DNA of 64,000 nucleotides from an uncultured Selenomonadaceae bacterium. Its GTDB lineage: Bacteria > Bacillota > Negativicutes > Selenomonadales > Selenomonadaceae. The position numbers and the translations under genes are program-made. Within the stretch, counting starts at the first letter, position 1. Each line of letters opens with the position of its first letter. Below are positions 56,894 to 64,000 of this stretch, one piece after another. Location: contig CAJOCQ010000004.1 of the NCBI GenBank assembly GCA_905233135.1, positions 62,001 through 126,000 of the forward strand. Reading direction: 5' to 3'. A model generated the notes under the pieces. The model saw only the letters and a list, made by a program, of their open reading frames with translations, was not told the DNA's origin and made no database searches.

Positions 56894-58307
56894 CGTTTTG
56901 AATGTAAATCAATTCGCGCAGTGAATAAACTTTGCAATAACGATAAATTGCGCCGCCGCCGTTGCCGCTGAGCGGGAAATTAAAATACACGTAAATATTT
57001 TCTTCGTCTTCGGAAATTGAAAGGTTATCTGCAATTTCGGCGGGCGTGAAATATTCCAGCAATTCATTTTTAAGCGGCAAAATTGGAGTCAAGCCGCTGT
57101 CCGCCAAAACAGTAATACCTGCGATTGAATTGTTAAGCGAGCCGGGAAAAGCGTTGCCGGGTTCAATAACCGCCATTCTTTCGTGGAAGAAATCTTCGGG
57201 GCGGCGGTATTCGACGTTGACAATTTTATTATCGACTTTGACTTTGAGGGGAATTTGCCCGATTTTATTTCTTTCGCCGCTTAAAGCTTCTTCGGTAACG
57301 TCATTTGCATTGACGCCTTGCCAAACTATCAACTGCGCGGGGTTAATATTTTCTTGGTTGGCAAATTCCTGAACCATTTCGGGCGAAACAAGAATAATTT
57401 TTTTATCGGAGCGTTCGGGATTTGTCAAAAGTCTAACGTTAGAATCTTCAAAAGAAACTTCCTTGCCTGCAATAGTTTCATTTAGCAAACGTGAAACGCC
57501 TTTATGCAAATTCAAATGCGAAGGCGTAAAAGAAAAACTTTGATTGACTGTAGCAATATTAATATCTTTAATAAATTTTTGTACGCAATTCAACAAGCTG
57601 ACGCGGAGCATTTCGGCTTCTCGCGCAGAATTTGCGTCGGCGTTTTGCGAAAGTTGCAAAGTTTGAATATTTGTTTGAAGTGTACGCAGCCAAACATTTA
57701 AAGCTTCGCGTTCCATTGGTTGAAGTTCGTTAACAGGGTCGGTTAAATATTTGCCGTTGTTGCTCCAAGGGCGCGGAATTTGCCCGCCGAAAACGCTCGG
57801 ATAATCAGCCGCGCTTGTTACTAAAGTTGCCGGCGAAGTTATTGCAATGGGCTTGCCGTTGAAGTAAATAATGTACAAATCAGTAAGCCACGAATTAACA
57901 TCGCCGTTGATAGATTCTTTTGGAACCAACGCCTTTAAAACTTTCGCCATATTTGATTCATCGGCGGCAAGGTCAACATATTCGACTTTCAAATTAACTT
58001 GCTTTAAATCTTTGAGCGCGAACATTGCCAAAATTGAACGCCATTCGCCCTCAATTTTTTTTGTAAGCCCTTGTATAAATTCTCTTGCGTCTTCAATCCC
58101 GAAAAGTGCCATTCTGAATAAAAGCGGGCGCGCCCAAACATCGGGGATTGAGCTGATAACTTCCAAATTTTGTGCTTCGGCAACTTCCAAACTGTTTGCA
58201 AGCTTGCTTAAAAAATCACTGTTATTATTTTCTTGCCATTTGCCCGCGAAGTCTTTAACGATTGGGTCTAAATTCGGGTCTATTTTCGGCAACATTGAAA
58301 TATACAT
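56775..58307 (-). CDS. N-terminal part of large Hsp70-like protein (split gene)
   Basis: About 510 residues from the ATG at 58307, chosen because AAGGGAG lies 6 bases upstream; the frame open to 58427 runs through a repeat and is not likely coding. The protein is soluble with alpha/beta content; visible landmarks are IYIFNGKPIAITSPATL (written here as YFNGKPIAITSPA), LNNSIAGITVLADSG and YIQNDVPVIEIWPNL. The last about 30 codons (LERKLLSRRRIGKRY) are Arg-rich and look like out-of-frame noise. A +1 shift near 56846-56862 would join it to KENYYQGDELANDIYYVKPY of the next frame. It lies directly upstream of the ATPase half. Confidence 0.7.
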   Translation of the reverse strand: MYISMLPKIDPNLDPIVKDFAGKWQENNNSDFLSKLANSLEVAEAQNLEVISSIPDVWARPLLFRMALFGIEDAREFIQGLTKKIEGEWRSILAMFALKDLKQVNLKVEYVDLAADESNMAKVLKALVPKESINGDVNSWLTDLYIIYFNGKPIAITSPATLVTSAADYPSVFGGQIPRPWSNNGKYLTDPVNELQPMEREALNVWLRTLQTNIQTLQLSQNADANSAREAEMLRVSLLNCVQKFIKDINIATVNQSFSFTPSHLNLHKGVSRLLNETIAGKEVSFEDSNVRLLTNPERSDKKIILVSPEMVQEFANQENINPAQLIVWQGVNANDVTEEALSGERNKIGQIPLKVKVDNKIVNVEYRRPEDFFHERMAVIEPGNAFPGSLNNSIAGITVLADSGLTPILPLKNELLEYFTPAEIADNLSISEDEENIYVYFNFPLSGNGGGAIYRYCKVYSLRELIYIQNDVPVIEIWPNLQLERKLLSRRRIGKRYLLRQAICFRRGN

Positions 58308-58368
58308 TGAAAGTCTCCCTTCTTCGTTTTTTAGATTTTTGGTAAATTTATTTTTATCACGAACAACG

Positions 58369-58483
58369 GCATTTCTTTCTTTTTGTAAAAAGAAAGAAAC
58401 GCCTGGCAAAGAAAGAAAAACTTCCACGCCGCGAGAACCGCCATCACGGCGGTAAACGCGGCCGGCGCACGTCCTGTGCGCCG
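58369..58483. repeat. CTTTCTTT tail plus GC-rich hairpins
   Basis: The tail (CTTTCTTTTTGTAAAAAGAAAG, then GAAACGCCTGGCAAAGAAAG) is followed by ACCGCC/GGCGGT around ATCAC and CGGCGCAC/GTGCGCCG around GTCCT. It lies between the tubulin-like and Hsp70-like genes and closely resembles the element at 49794. Confidence 0.65.
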
Positions 58484-58543
58484 TGCCCTAGCAAGCGCGT
58501 GCTTTTTTAAGTTGCAATTTCAAGCTTAGGAAATAGCAAGTGC

Positions 58544-58558
58544 CGCGCGTCCTGCGCG
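58544..58558. repeat. GC-rich hairpin with GTCCT loop
   Basis: CGCGC/GCGCG around GTCCT, the complement of the AGGAC loop seen at 5012. It lies in the gap between the tubulin-like and Hsp70-like genes. Otherwise 58484-58624 shows nothing. Confidence 0.5.
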
Positions 58559-58624
58559 AGGGGCGGCTCACATCACGTTCGCCGCTTTTTATTTTTCTTT
58601 GTAAATTAATTTCCTGTAAAAATT

Positions 58625-60061
58625 TTAAAAATCGCAAGCATCATAAAGGCGGCGCAAAAATTTACCGAAACCTTCGGTATCTGAATAATTTTTTTGCGGC
58701 GGCTCGCACAATCTGCACCATATTTCGTGAAAATCCAATTCTGTATTGCCGTTGTCGCAATTTCTGAAAGCTGTTATGTCATTCACGCGCGCCGAATTTG
58801 CGCTGAACATATTGGAATTTATCAGATTGACCGTGCGCCCGTCCAAAGTTTCAATCTGCTTTAACCACGTTACAAAGGATTCAACATAATCATCAAAATT
58901 TTTCAACGCCCGCGCGTCAATGTCAACGCCTTTCAACATATCAACAAACCACGGGTATTGATATTCGGGAAGTTCGCCCGCAATTAATCTGTTGATTACG
59001 GGCTTTATCAAATGCACGTACGCCAAAATAAATCGCACGTACTTTACAAAAAGGTAACGGAAATTTTGTTTGCCGTCGTAAATGCTGGGGAAATCGTCCC
59101 AATTAAACGAAATATTTTTTTCGTCGCCGTGACAAATATATTTAAAGGAAGTGCCATAGCCGTCAGAATTTTTTTGGAAAAAGTCAACCGCCGCAAGTGC
59201 CGCGTAAAGTTCGACAATGTGCGAATCGTTGACTTGTTCGCGTGCGCCGACGCTGAAATTTTTTACGTGCGCCGTCGAAGAGTCGCCTATCAAATACATT
59301 GTGTCAAAAACATTGTCGCGTTGAGAATAATATTTTAAAGCCGCCTTTGTATTTATTAAAAATTCTTCGGAGCGTGCAAAAAGTTCGTCGCTTGAACCTT
59401 CGGGCGTAAAATCAAAATACGGCAAAATTAACGCGCCGCCAATCGAAATTCGGGATTCTCTTTTTTTAAATTGAGTTCTCAAAAGTCTTGAAATGGTAGG
59501 AAGCCCCGCCGCGCCCGTGCCGCCGAAAACCGAGCCCGCTATAAAAATTTTTGCCGTATCACTATTAGAATCGTTTTTCAAATTATTAAATAAATCGTCC
59601 CATTGTTTACGCTCCGTCAACAAAACGTAATTTTGCGCCAAAACTGCCGCGCCTATCGAAGGGTGTCCTCTGAAACCTTGATTAAGGCGCGTGTTTCTTT
59701 CTTTTGCGGTAAAAAGCGTTTCGTACAAAGTGCCTATAGGATTTCCGCGATACATAGGATAAGCCATCATATCGTCCAGCGTTGTATCGTGGCGCGTAGG
59801 GTTCCAAGGGTAGGGTTTAATAATTGTAACTTTGTTTTTAAAGAGCGGGGTATCGTTGCCGACTTTCAAATTTTGAAATTCTTCAAAGTTGCGGAGCGCA
59901 CTGCTCATTCTGTCCAAATTGCCGTTGCCTGTATCGGGGTCGATTGAAAAAATTTTAAGTTTGCTCTTGCCTTCGGGCAAAATTCCTGCAACGCTCAAAT
60001 GTAGCAGAGACTCCATAACTTTTGCGCCGCTGCCGCCTATTGATAAAAAATAATACGCCAT
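58625..60061 (-). CDS. Tubulin-like GTPase-family protein
   Basis: 478 residues of the bacterial tubulin-like type (Tubulin_2-like). IGGSGAK at 8-14 is the first nucleotide loop. DPDTGNGN (41-48) is a conserved Asp/Gly loop. GSVFGGTGAAG (176-186) corresponds to the tubulin GGGTGxG phosphate-binding signature. Length and motif order fit a tubulin/FtsZ-like Rossmann domain plus a helical C-terminal half without FtsZ tail. It follows the small membrane protein by 9 bases on the same strand. Polymerisation is not shown by sequence alone; related proteins are known mainly from conflict- or envelope-related clusters. Confidence 0.82.
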   Translation of the reverse strand: MAYYFLSIGGSGAKVMESLLHLSVAGILPEGKSKLKIFSIDPDTGNGNLDRMSSALRNFEEFQNLKVGNDTPLFKNKVTIIKPYPWNPTRHDTTLDDMMAYPMYRGNPIGTLYETLFTAKERNTRLNQGFRGHPSIGAAVLAQNYVLLTERKQWDDLFNNLKNDSNSDTAKIFIAGSVFGGTGAAGLPTISRLLRTQFKKRESRISIGGALILPYFDFTPEGSSDELFARSEEFLINTKAALKYYSQRDNVFDTMYLIGDSSTAHVKNFSVGAREQVNDSHIVELYAALAAVDFFQKNSDGYGTSFKYICHGDEKNISFNWDDFPSIYDGKQNFRYLFVKYVRFILAYVHLIKPVINRLIAGELPEYQYPWFVDMLKGVDIDARALKNFDDYVESFVTWLKQIETLDGRTVNLINSNMFSANSARVNDITAFRNCDNGNTELDFHEIWCRLCEPPQKNYSDTEGFGKFLRRLYDACDF

Positions 60062-60070
60062 TTATAAGCC

Positions 60071-60565
60071 TCACTTTCTGCCGCGACTCAAAAAAAGTTG
60101 CGCCCCTACAGGGGTATATTTAAACGATAACGGCGTTGCAAAAATTGTTACAAGCCAATAATTTATAACAGCAAAGAAAATAACGAACATTGCAATAACT
60201 GGCGCGTTGAGTTGAATACCAATTTGCGCGGGGTAAAACATTGGAACCGCAATGCTTATTGCAACTGCCAAAAAAGCCAACACTGCCCAAATTGTCCTTT
60301 GCCCGCCGCCCGTTGCATATTGCACTTTGAAGACGAAACTTGACAGCAAAAACCATACAAGCGCACAAACTCCCGTAAGTGCGCCCGCCAAAAGTACGAC
60401 GTTTAAATATTTATCTTTCCACGCCGTTAAAGTTATTCCGTTCGACGCGTTGGCAAGTTGTCCGCCAAAAATATTTGACGCCAAAAAATAAGTCGCTGCA
60501 ATGCAGATAAGCGTTGCGGCTATAATTGCAAAAAATTTGATAATGATTGCCGTGCTTCGATTCAT
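60071..60565 (-). CDS. Four-span membrane protein of unknown function
   Basis: 164 residues from the ATG at 60565 (GAGGTG 6 bases upstream); the open frame runs further 5' but without a ribosome site. Four spans are visible (about 6-29, 53-75, 89-109 and 122-146). The N-terminus is short and the C-terminus Arg-rich (LFLSRGRK). It is the first gene of the tubulin/Hsp70-like locus and probably anchors it to the inner membrane. No family is recognised. Confidence 0.78.
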   Translation of the reverse strand: MNRSTAIIIKFFAIIAATLICIAATYFLASNIFGGQLANASNGITLTAWKDKYLNVVLLAGALTGVCALVWFLLSSFVFKVQYATGGGQRTIWAVLAFLAVAISIAVPMFYPAQIGIQLNAPVIAMFVIFFAVINYWLVTIFATPLSFKYTPVGAQLFLSRGRK

Positions 60566-60642
60566 ATAAATCACCTCTTGAATAAAAACAAAAGCCTTAA
60601 AACTGCTAAAACATAGCATAAAAAATTTTTAAAGTCAACAAA

Positions 60643-60690
60643 AACGCCGCGTTGCGCGTTTTGATTGTACACGCATTGCGGCGTTATTTT
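60643..60690 (-). terminator. Terminator of leuB
   Basis: AACGCCGC (60643-60650) and GCGGCGTT (60678-60685) pair, extended inward by TGCG/CGCA. On the minus strand the stem is followed by five T. The plus side also ends in T-rich sequence. It isolates leuB from the tubulin-like locus. Confidence 0.85.
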
Positions 60691-60706
60691 TATTCTTTTG
60701 GCAGAA

Positions 60707-61771
60707 TTAAATTCTTTCGCAAATAATCTCGGTAGCTTCGGTGGTAGAAATTTTTTTGCAACCTTCTTTGAAGAGGTCGGGCGTGCGGTAGCCGTCTTCC
60801 AAAGTTTTGTCAATCGCCGCCTCGATAGCTTGTGCGGCTTTTTCTTCGTTCAAACTGTACCTTAAAAGCATTGCGGCACTTGCAATGGTGCCCATAGGAT
60901 TTGCAATATTTTTCCCTGCAATATCGGGCGCGCTGCCGTGAATCGGTTCATAAAAGCTTGTAAGTTCGCCAATCGACGCCGAAGGCAATAAACCAATCGA
61001 GCCGCTTATAACCGCCGCTTCATCGCTCAAAATATCGCCGAACATATTTGAAGTAACGATAACGTCAAACTGCGCGGGATTAACTGCAAGTTGCATCGCG
61101 CAGTTGTCAACGTACAAATGATTTAATTCAACGTCGGGGTAATTTTTGGCAATTTCATTAACCACGCGCCGCCAAAGTCTGGAGCTTGCCAAAACGTTTG
61201 CCTTGTCAACTGAAGTAACTTTTTTGCGGCGTTTTTGCGCGGATTCAAATGCAAGTTTCACGATTCTTTCAATTTCGGGAACAGAATAAATTTCGGTATC
61301 CCAAGCGCGTTCTACGCCGTCAACAATTTCACTTTCGCAACGTTCGCCGAAATAAATTCCGCCGACAAGTTCACGCACAATCAATAAATCAACGCCCGTA
61401 ACAAGATTTGGTTTAAGCGGGGAGCCGTCGATTAACGGCGCGTAAATTTTGACGGGGCGCAAATTCCCGTACAAGCCGAGCCCTTTTCTTATTCCGAACA
61501 GAGCTTTTTCGGGGCGTTTTGAAACTTCGATATTATCCCATTTCGGACCGCCTACCGCGCCGAATAAAACCGCGTCAGCTTTTTTGCAGGCGTCCAAAGT
61601 TTCAGCGGGCAAAGGTTCACCGAATTTATCATAAGCTGCGCCGCCCGCGTCCCTGTATTCAAATTCCAAGCCGATTTTAAATTTTGCGTCAACTTTTTTC
61701 AAAACTGCAACCGCCGAATCTGTAATTTCTTTGCCGATTCCGTCGCCGGGTATTACTATAATTTTTTTCAT
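60707..61771 (-). CDS. leuB: 3-isopropylmalate dehydrogenase
   Basis: A 354-residue NAD-dependent oxidative decarboxylase of leucine synthesis. The start [14 protein letters not shown] and the motif [24 protein letters not shown], cut here to [20 protein letters not shown], are diagnostic, and [14 protein letters not shown] completes the set. Length is typical. The GTAAAATTTATG context has GAGG upstream of the ATG. leuCD are not in the window. Homologous isocitrate or tartrate dehydrogenases are less likely given the motif spacing. Confidence 0.95.
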   Translation of the reverse strand: MKKIIVIPGDGIGKEITDSAVAVLKKVDAKFKIGLEFEYRDAGGAAYDKFGEPLPAETLDACKKADAVLFGAVGGPKWDNIEVSKRPEKALFGIRKGLGLYGNLRPVKIYAPLIDGSPLKPNLVTGVDLLIVRELVGGIYFGERCESEIVDGVERAWDTEIYSVPEIERIVKLAFESAQKRRKKVTSVDKANVLASSRLWRRVVNEIAKNYPDVELNHLYVDNCAMQLAVNPAQFDVIVTSNMFGDILSDEAAVISGSIGLLPSASIGELTSFYEPIHGSAPDIAGKNIANPMGTIASAAMLLRYSLNEEKAAQAIEAAIDKTLEDGYRTPDLFKEGCKKISTTEATEIICERI

Positions 61772-61855
61772 AAATTTTACCTCGCAAAAAATTTTTTACC
61801 TTGAAATTTTACACTAAATATTTTTATCGTCAATTAATTTTTTATTTTAAATATA

Positions 61856-61908
61856 CTTTCTTTATTTTTGCGCAAAAGAAAATTACAAATCCCTGACACC
61901 TAAAAAAA
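61856..61908. repeat. Decayed CTTTCTTT tail and 7-bp repeat remnant
   Basis: TACTTTCTTTATTTTTGCGCAAAAGAAA and then CCCTGACACCTAA remain from the families described elsewhere, just upstream of the secretin promoter. Confidence 0.4.
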
Positions 61909-61909
61909 C

Positions 61910-61938
61910 TTGATATTGCCGCAAAAAAAATTTATAAT
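61910..61938 (+). promoter_or_regulatory. Sigma-70-type promoter of the secretin gene
   Basis: TTGATA at 61910-61915 and TATAAT at 61933-61938 with a 17-base spacer, near consensus. GGAGGG at 61958-61963 is the ribosome-binding site for the ATG at 61971. Confidence 0.8.
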
Positions 61939-61970
61939 CCTAAAAAAATTTTGTAACGGAGGGATTAACT

Positions 61971-63431
61971 ATGAAAAAATTGCTGTCGACTACTGCGGCA
62001 GCTTTTTTTATTTGTGCGAATGTTCACGCCGCGCCGATGAATTTAAATGTTCATAATTCGGATTTGCGCTCAACTGTTATGATGGTTGCACGCGCGGGCG
62101 GCATTAATATTTCTATCGATGATTCTGTTAAAGGCGAAATTTCTATGTCCCTTTTCAACACCGAGCCTGAAAAAATTCTTGACGTTATCGCCAAAACTAA
62201 AAATTTAACTCTCCTGCGCGACGGCTCAATTTTTATTTTGACTTCAAAGACAAGCGGCGGCGCGTTAATGCAAAGTTATATTTTTAAAATCAAGTACGGC
62301 GACGCCGAAAATTTAAGAAAAGCCGTTGTAATGTCACTTGACCCCGATACCGAAATTATTCCCGACAATATGACGCGCACGCGCAATAATGACGGCTCCT
62401 ACACCTATCGCTACAACTACCGCGAAAAAGATTCTGACAGCGGCAGAGAAAACACCCGCCAAGAAAGAATTAAGCGCGAAGACAGAGTTACAGTTAATCC
62501 TGATACAAATTCTTTGATACTTTTCGGCACTGAATCAGAATACGAGCGCGTTAAAAATCTTTTGGAAAATCTTGACGTGGAATTAAAGCAAGTTTCAGTT
62601 GAGGCGCGGATTTTGGCTATTGATAAAAATGCAAGCAAAAATTTAGGCGTCGATTGGTTCTGGTCAACTTTGCCGCAATATCCTCAACGCGATATTGAAT
62701 ACACCGCGCCAACTTACAATTCAAACGGCACCGAACGCACGCCCGCTTATATCGAAGAAGAATACACGCGCAAAGCCAACGATTCTACCGGCTACGGAAT
62801 TATTCACTTCGGGCGCGGACCTGAAGGCATTCCATTTGAATTTTATTACGGCGCAAAAATTAACGCGCTTGTTACGGACGGCAAGGCAAAAATTTTATCC
62901 CGCCCCAATGTTACAACAATTCAAGGGCACGAGGCAATTATTAATATTGGCGGCTCTGTACCAATTCGACGCGAATCCGTTACAAATTCAACCGTTACAA
63001 CTTCGCTTGAATACAGGGACGCGGGAATTATTTTAAAGTACACGCCGCGCGTAAATATTGACGGCACAATTACAGCCGTGATTCATACCGAAGTCAGCAC
63101 GCCGCAATACGTCGAAGATTTGAAAGCGTACAGATTTAACACGCGCTCGGCTGATACAACTGTTACAGTGCGCGACGGGCAACCAATGGTTATTGGCGGG
63201 CTGATTGGCGCGGAAGATGCTAAAAGCGTCAGCAAAATTCCATTTTTGGGAGACTTGCCGATTTTGGGCGCACTCTTCAGAAATCACAAGAAAAATAAAT
63301 CTGAATCCGAACTTATGATTTTTTTGACGGCGCACGTAATTAACGGCGCGGGCGTCGGCGTTCCAAAAAATGTTCGCTACAGCACAACGGCGGGAAATTT
63401 ACCGCACGAATTTTTAGCCGAAGAAAAATAA
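61971..63431 (+). CDS. Secretin (type II/IV secretion outer-membrane pore family)
   Basis: 486 residues with a Sec signal peptide (to about residue 20). An N-terminal STN/secretin-like domain (LNVHNSDLRSTVMMVARAGG) is followed by an N1-type domain (YIFKIKYGDAENLRKAVV) split by an Arg/Asp-rich insert. The C-terminal secretin pore carries VPIRRESVTNSTVTTSLEY, DAGIILKYTPRVNIDGTI and GLIGAEDAKSVSKIPFLGDLPILGALF (shown here in parts). Such pores serve type II secretion or type IV pili. Its presence implies an outer membrane. No pil or gsp genes are adjacent in the window. Confidence 0.9.
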   Translation: MKKLLSTTAAAFFICANVHAAPMNLNVHNSDLRSTVMMVARAGGINISIDDSVKGEISMSLFNTEPEKILDVIAKTKNLTLLRDGSIFILTSKTSGGALMQSYIFKIKYGDAENLRKAVVMSLDPDTEIIPDNMTRTRNNDGSYTYRYNYREKDSDSGRENTRQERIKREDRVTVNPDTNSLILFGTESEYERVKNLLENLDVELKQVSVEARILAIDKNASKNLGVDWFWSTLPQYPQRDIEYTAPTYNSNGTERTPAYIEEEYTRKANDSTGYGIIHFGRGPEGIPFEFYYGAKINALVTDGKAKILSRPNVTTIQGHEAIINIGGSVPIRRESVTNSTVTTSLEYRDAGIILKYTPRVNIDGTITAVIHTEVSTPQYVEDLKAYRFNTRSADTTVTVRDGQPMVIGGLIGAEDAKSVSKIPFLGDLPILGALFRNHKKNKSESELMIFLTAHVINGAGVGVPKNVRYSTTAGNLPHEFLAEEK

Positions 63432-63448
63432 TTGCGGGAGTTTTTGAA

Positions 63449-64000
63449 ATGAAATTTTACCCTGTAAACATTAACATTGAAAACAAAAAGTGCGTGGTAG
63501 TAGGCGGCGGAAAAATTGCCTACGATAAAATCGTTGGCTTATTGGAGGCGGGCGCAAATGTTGAAGTTATTGCGCCGAAAATTTGTCCGCAACTTGAAAA
63601 TCTTTCTGACAAAATTAAAATCCTGCGTGAAGAATATTCCGCCGAAAAAATTTCAAGCGGAGTTATTTTAATTGCGGCGACGAATGATTCTGCGTTGAAT
63701 CAGCAAATTGCAAATGACGCCCGCGCCAAAAATTTTCTTGTTAATATTGTTGACGATATTTCGAGTGATTTTATTGTCCCGTCAAGGATTCGGCGCGGCG
63801 ATTTTCTGATTGCAATTTCAAGCGGCGGCAATTCGCCCGCCTTTTCAAAATTCGCAAGGAAAATGTTGGAGCGTGAATTTAATGAAAATTTCGGCGCGGC
63901 TGTCGATTTAATTTCAAAGTACCGCCAAGAAGTCATAAAAAAAATTCCTACGCACGAACTTAGAATTAAATTCTGGCAGGAAATTTTGACGCCCGAAATT
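63449..64000 (+). CDS. Precorrin-2 dehydrogenase / sirohydrochlorin ferrochelatase-type protein (3' partial)
   Basis: 184 codons are visible and run off the right edge. Residues 1-110 form the Rossmann NAD-binding domain of siroheme synthase N-terminal (CysG-N/Met8-like): VVVGGGKIAYDKIVGLLEAG, then ILIAATNDSALNQQIA and NIVDDISSDFIVPSRIRRGD. The enzyme oxidises precorrin-2 to sirohydrochlorin and may insert iron. GCGGGAG precedes the ATG, 17 bases after the secretin stop. It probably starts a heme or cobalamin cluster beyond the window. Confidence 0.9.
   Translation, partial: MKFYPVNINIENKKCVVVGGGKIAYDKIVGLLEAGANVEVIAPKICPQLENLSDKIKILREEYSAEKISSGVILIAATNDSALNQQIANDARAKNFLVNIVDDISSDFIVPSRIRRGDFLIAISSGGNSPAFSKFARKMLEREFNENFGAAVDLISKYRQEVIKKIPTHELRIKFWQEILTPEI

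Noticed and set aside
58308-58427. 5' extension of the Hsp70-like N-terminal frame
   Set aside because: It would translate the CTTTCTTT repeat tail; a proper ribosome site exists before the ATG at 58307.

Overview
The window looks like a chromosomal segment from an anaerobic diderm Firmicute, most likely a Negativicutes member (Selenomonadales or Acidaminococcales). Three things point there. It has a succinate-to-propionate module (CoA-transferase, methylmalonyl-CoA epimerase, biotin-dependent methylmalonyl-CoA decarboxylase). It keeps the Firmicutes order divIC - S1 protein - tilS - hpt - ftsH. It also encodes a secretin, which implies an outer membrane. TTG start codons preceded by strong Shine-Dalgarno sequences are common. 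No tRNA, rRNA, CRISPR array, transposase or prophage was seen. This placement is by eye, without any database search.

Layout. 1-4914: propionate-forming operon, entered mid-gene, including a 45-residue epsilon-like decarboxylase subunit. 5406-10564: zinc-ribbon protein, DivIC, S1 protein, fused TilS-Hpt and FtsH. 10583-15993: nucleotide-sugar enzymes (cytidylyltransferase, two SDR enzymes, a UDP-sugar dehydrogenase, a mutase-like flavoprotein). 16078-18048: asparaginase and BirA. 18145-23559: small oxidoreductase, an unrecognised operon (XRE regulator, zinc-ribbon peptide, coiled-coil proteins, secreted protein), then a divergent HTH regulator and Ser/Thr kinase. 23546-31657, minus strand: RibD, a two-gene SUF-like Fe-S system, a methyltransferase-like protein, ispH-rpsA with a secreted protein, and a serine hydrolase. 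31736-39415: M15 peptidase and an oligopeptide ABC transporter interrupted by a ribokinase. 39527-43741: LRR protein, PurB, a frameshifted metallo-beta-lactamase-fold hydrolase, KptA and a HIT protein. 43793-48114: an EIIB-like/ROK fusion, a polytopic membrane protein and an EamA transporter. 60707-64000: leuB, a secretin and the start of a siroheme-synthase-type dehydrogenase.

The most unusual region is 48215-60565, about 12 kb of minus-strand genes. It encodes a small membrane protein, a tubulin-like GTPase, a large Hsp70/actin-like ATPase (split here by an apparent frameshift), three paralogues sharing a C-terminal domain, a DUF805 membrane protein, a vWA-like lipoprotein and a membrane-anchored multidomain protein. 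One about 95-residue N-terminal domain recurs in three of these proteins and one about 120-residue C-terminal domain in three. This looks like a single multi-protein apparatus of unknown function, combining a tubulin-like and an actin-like NTPase with envelope components.

The intergenic regions carry at least three repeat families: elements of about 118 bp with 9-bp inverted ends (CCGCCCGTC/GACGGGCGG) joined to a CTTTCTTT-type hairpin tail; GC-rich hairpins with a conserved AGGAC/GTCCT loop; and hairpins built from 7-bp (TTAGGTG-like) or 8-bp (ATAGTGTT-like) tandem units, usually placed right after stop codons.
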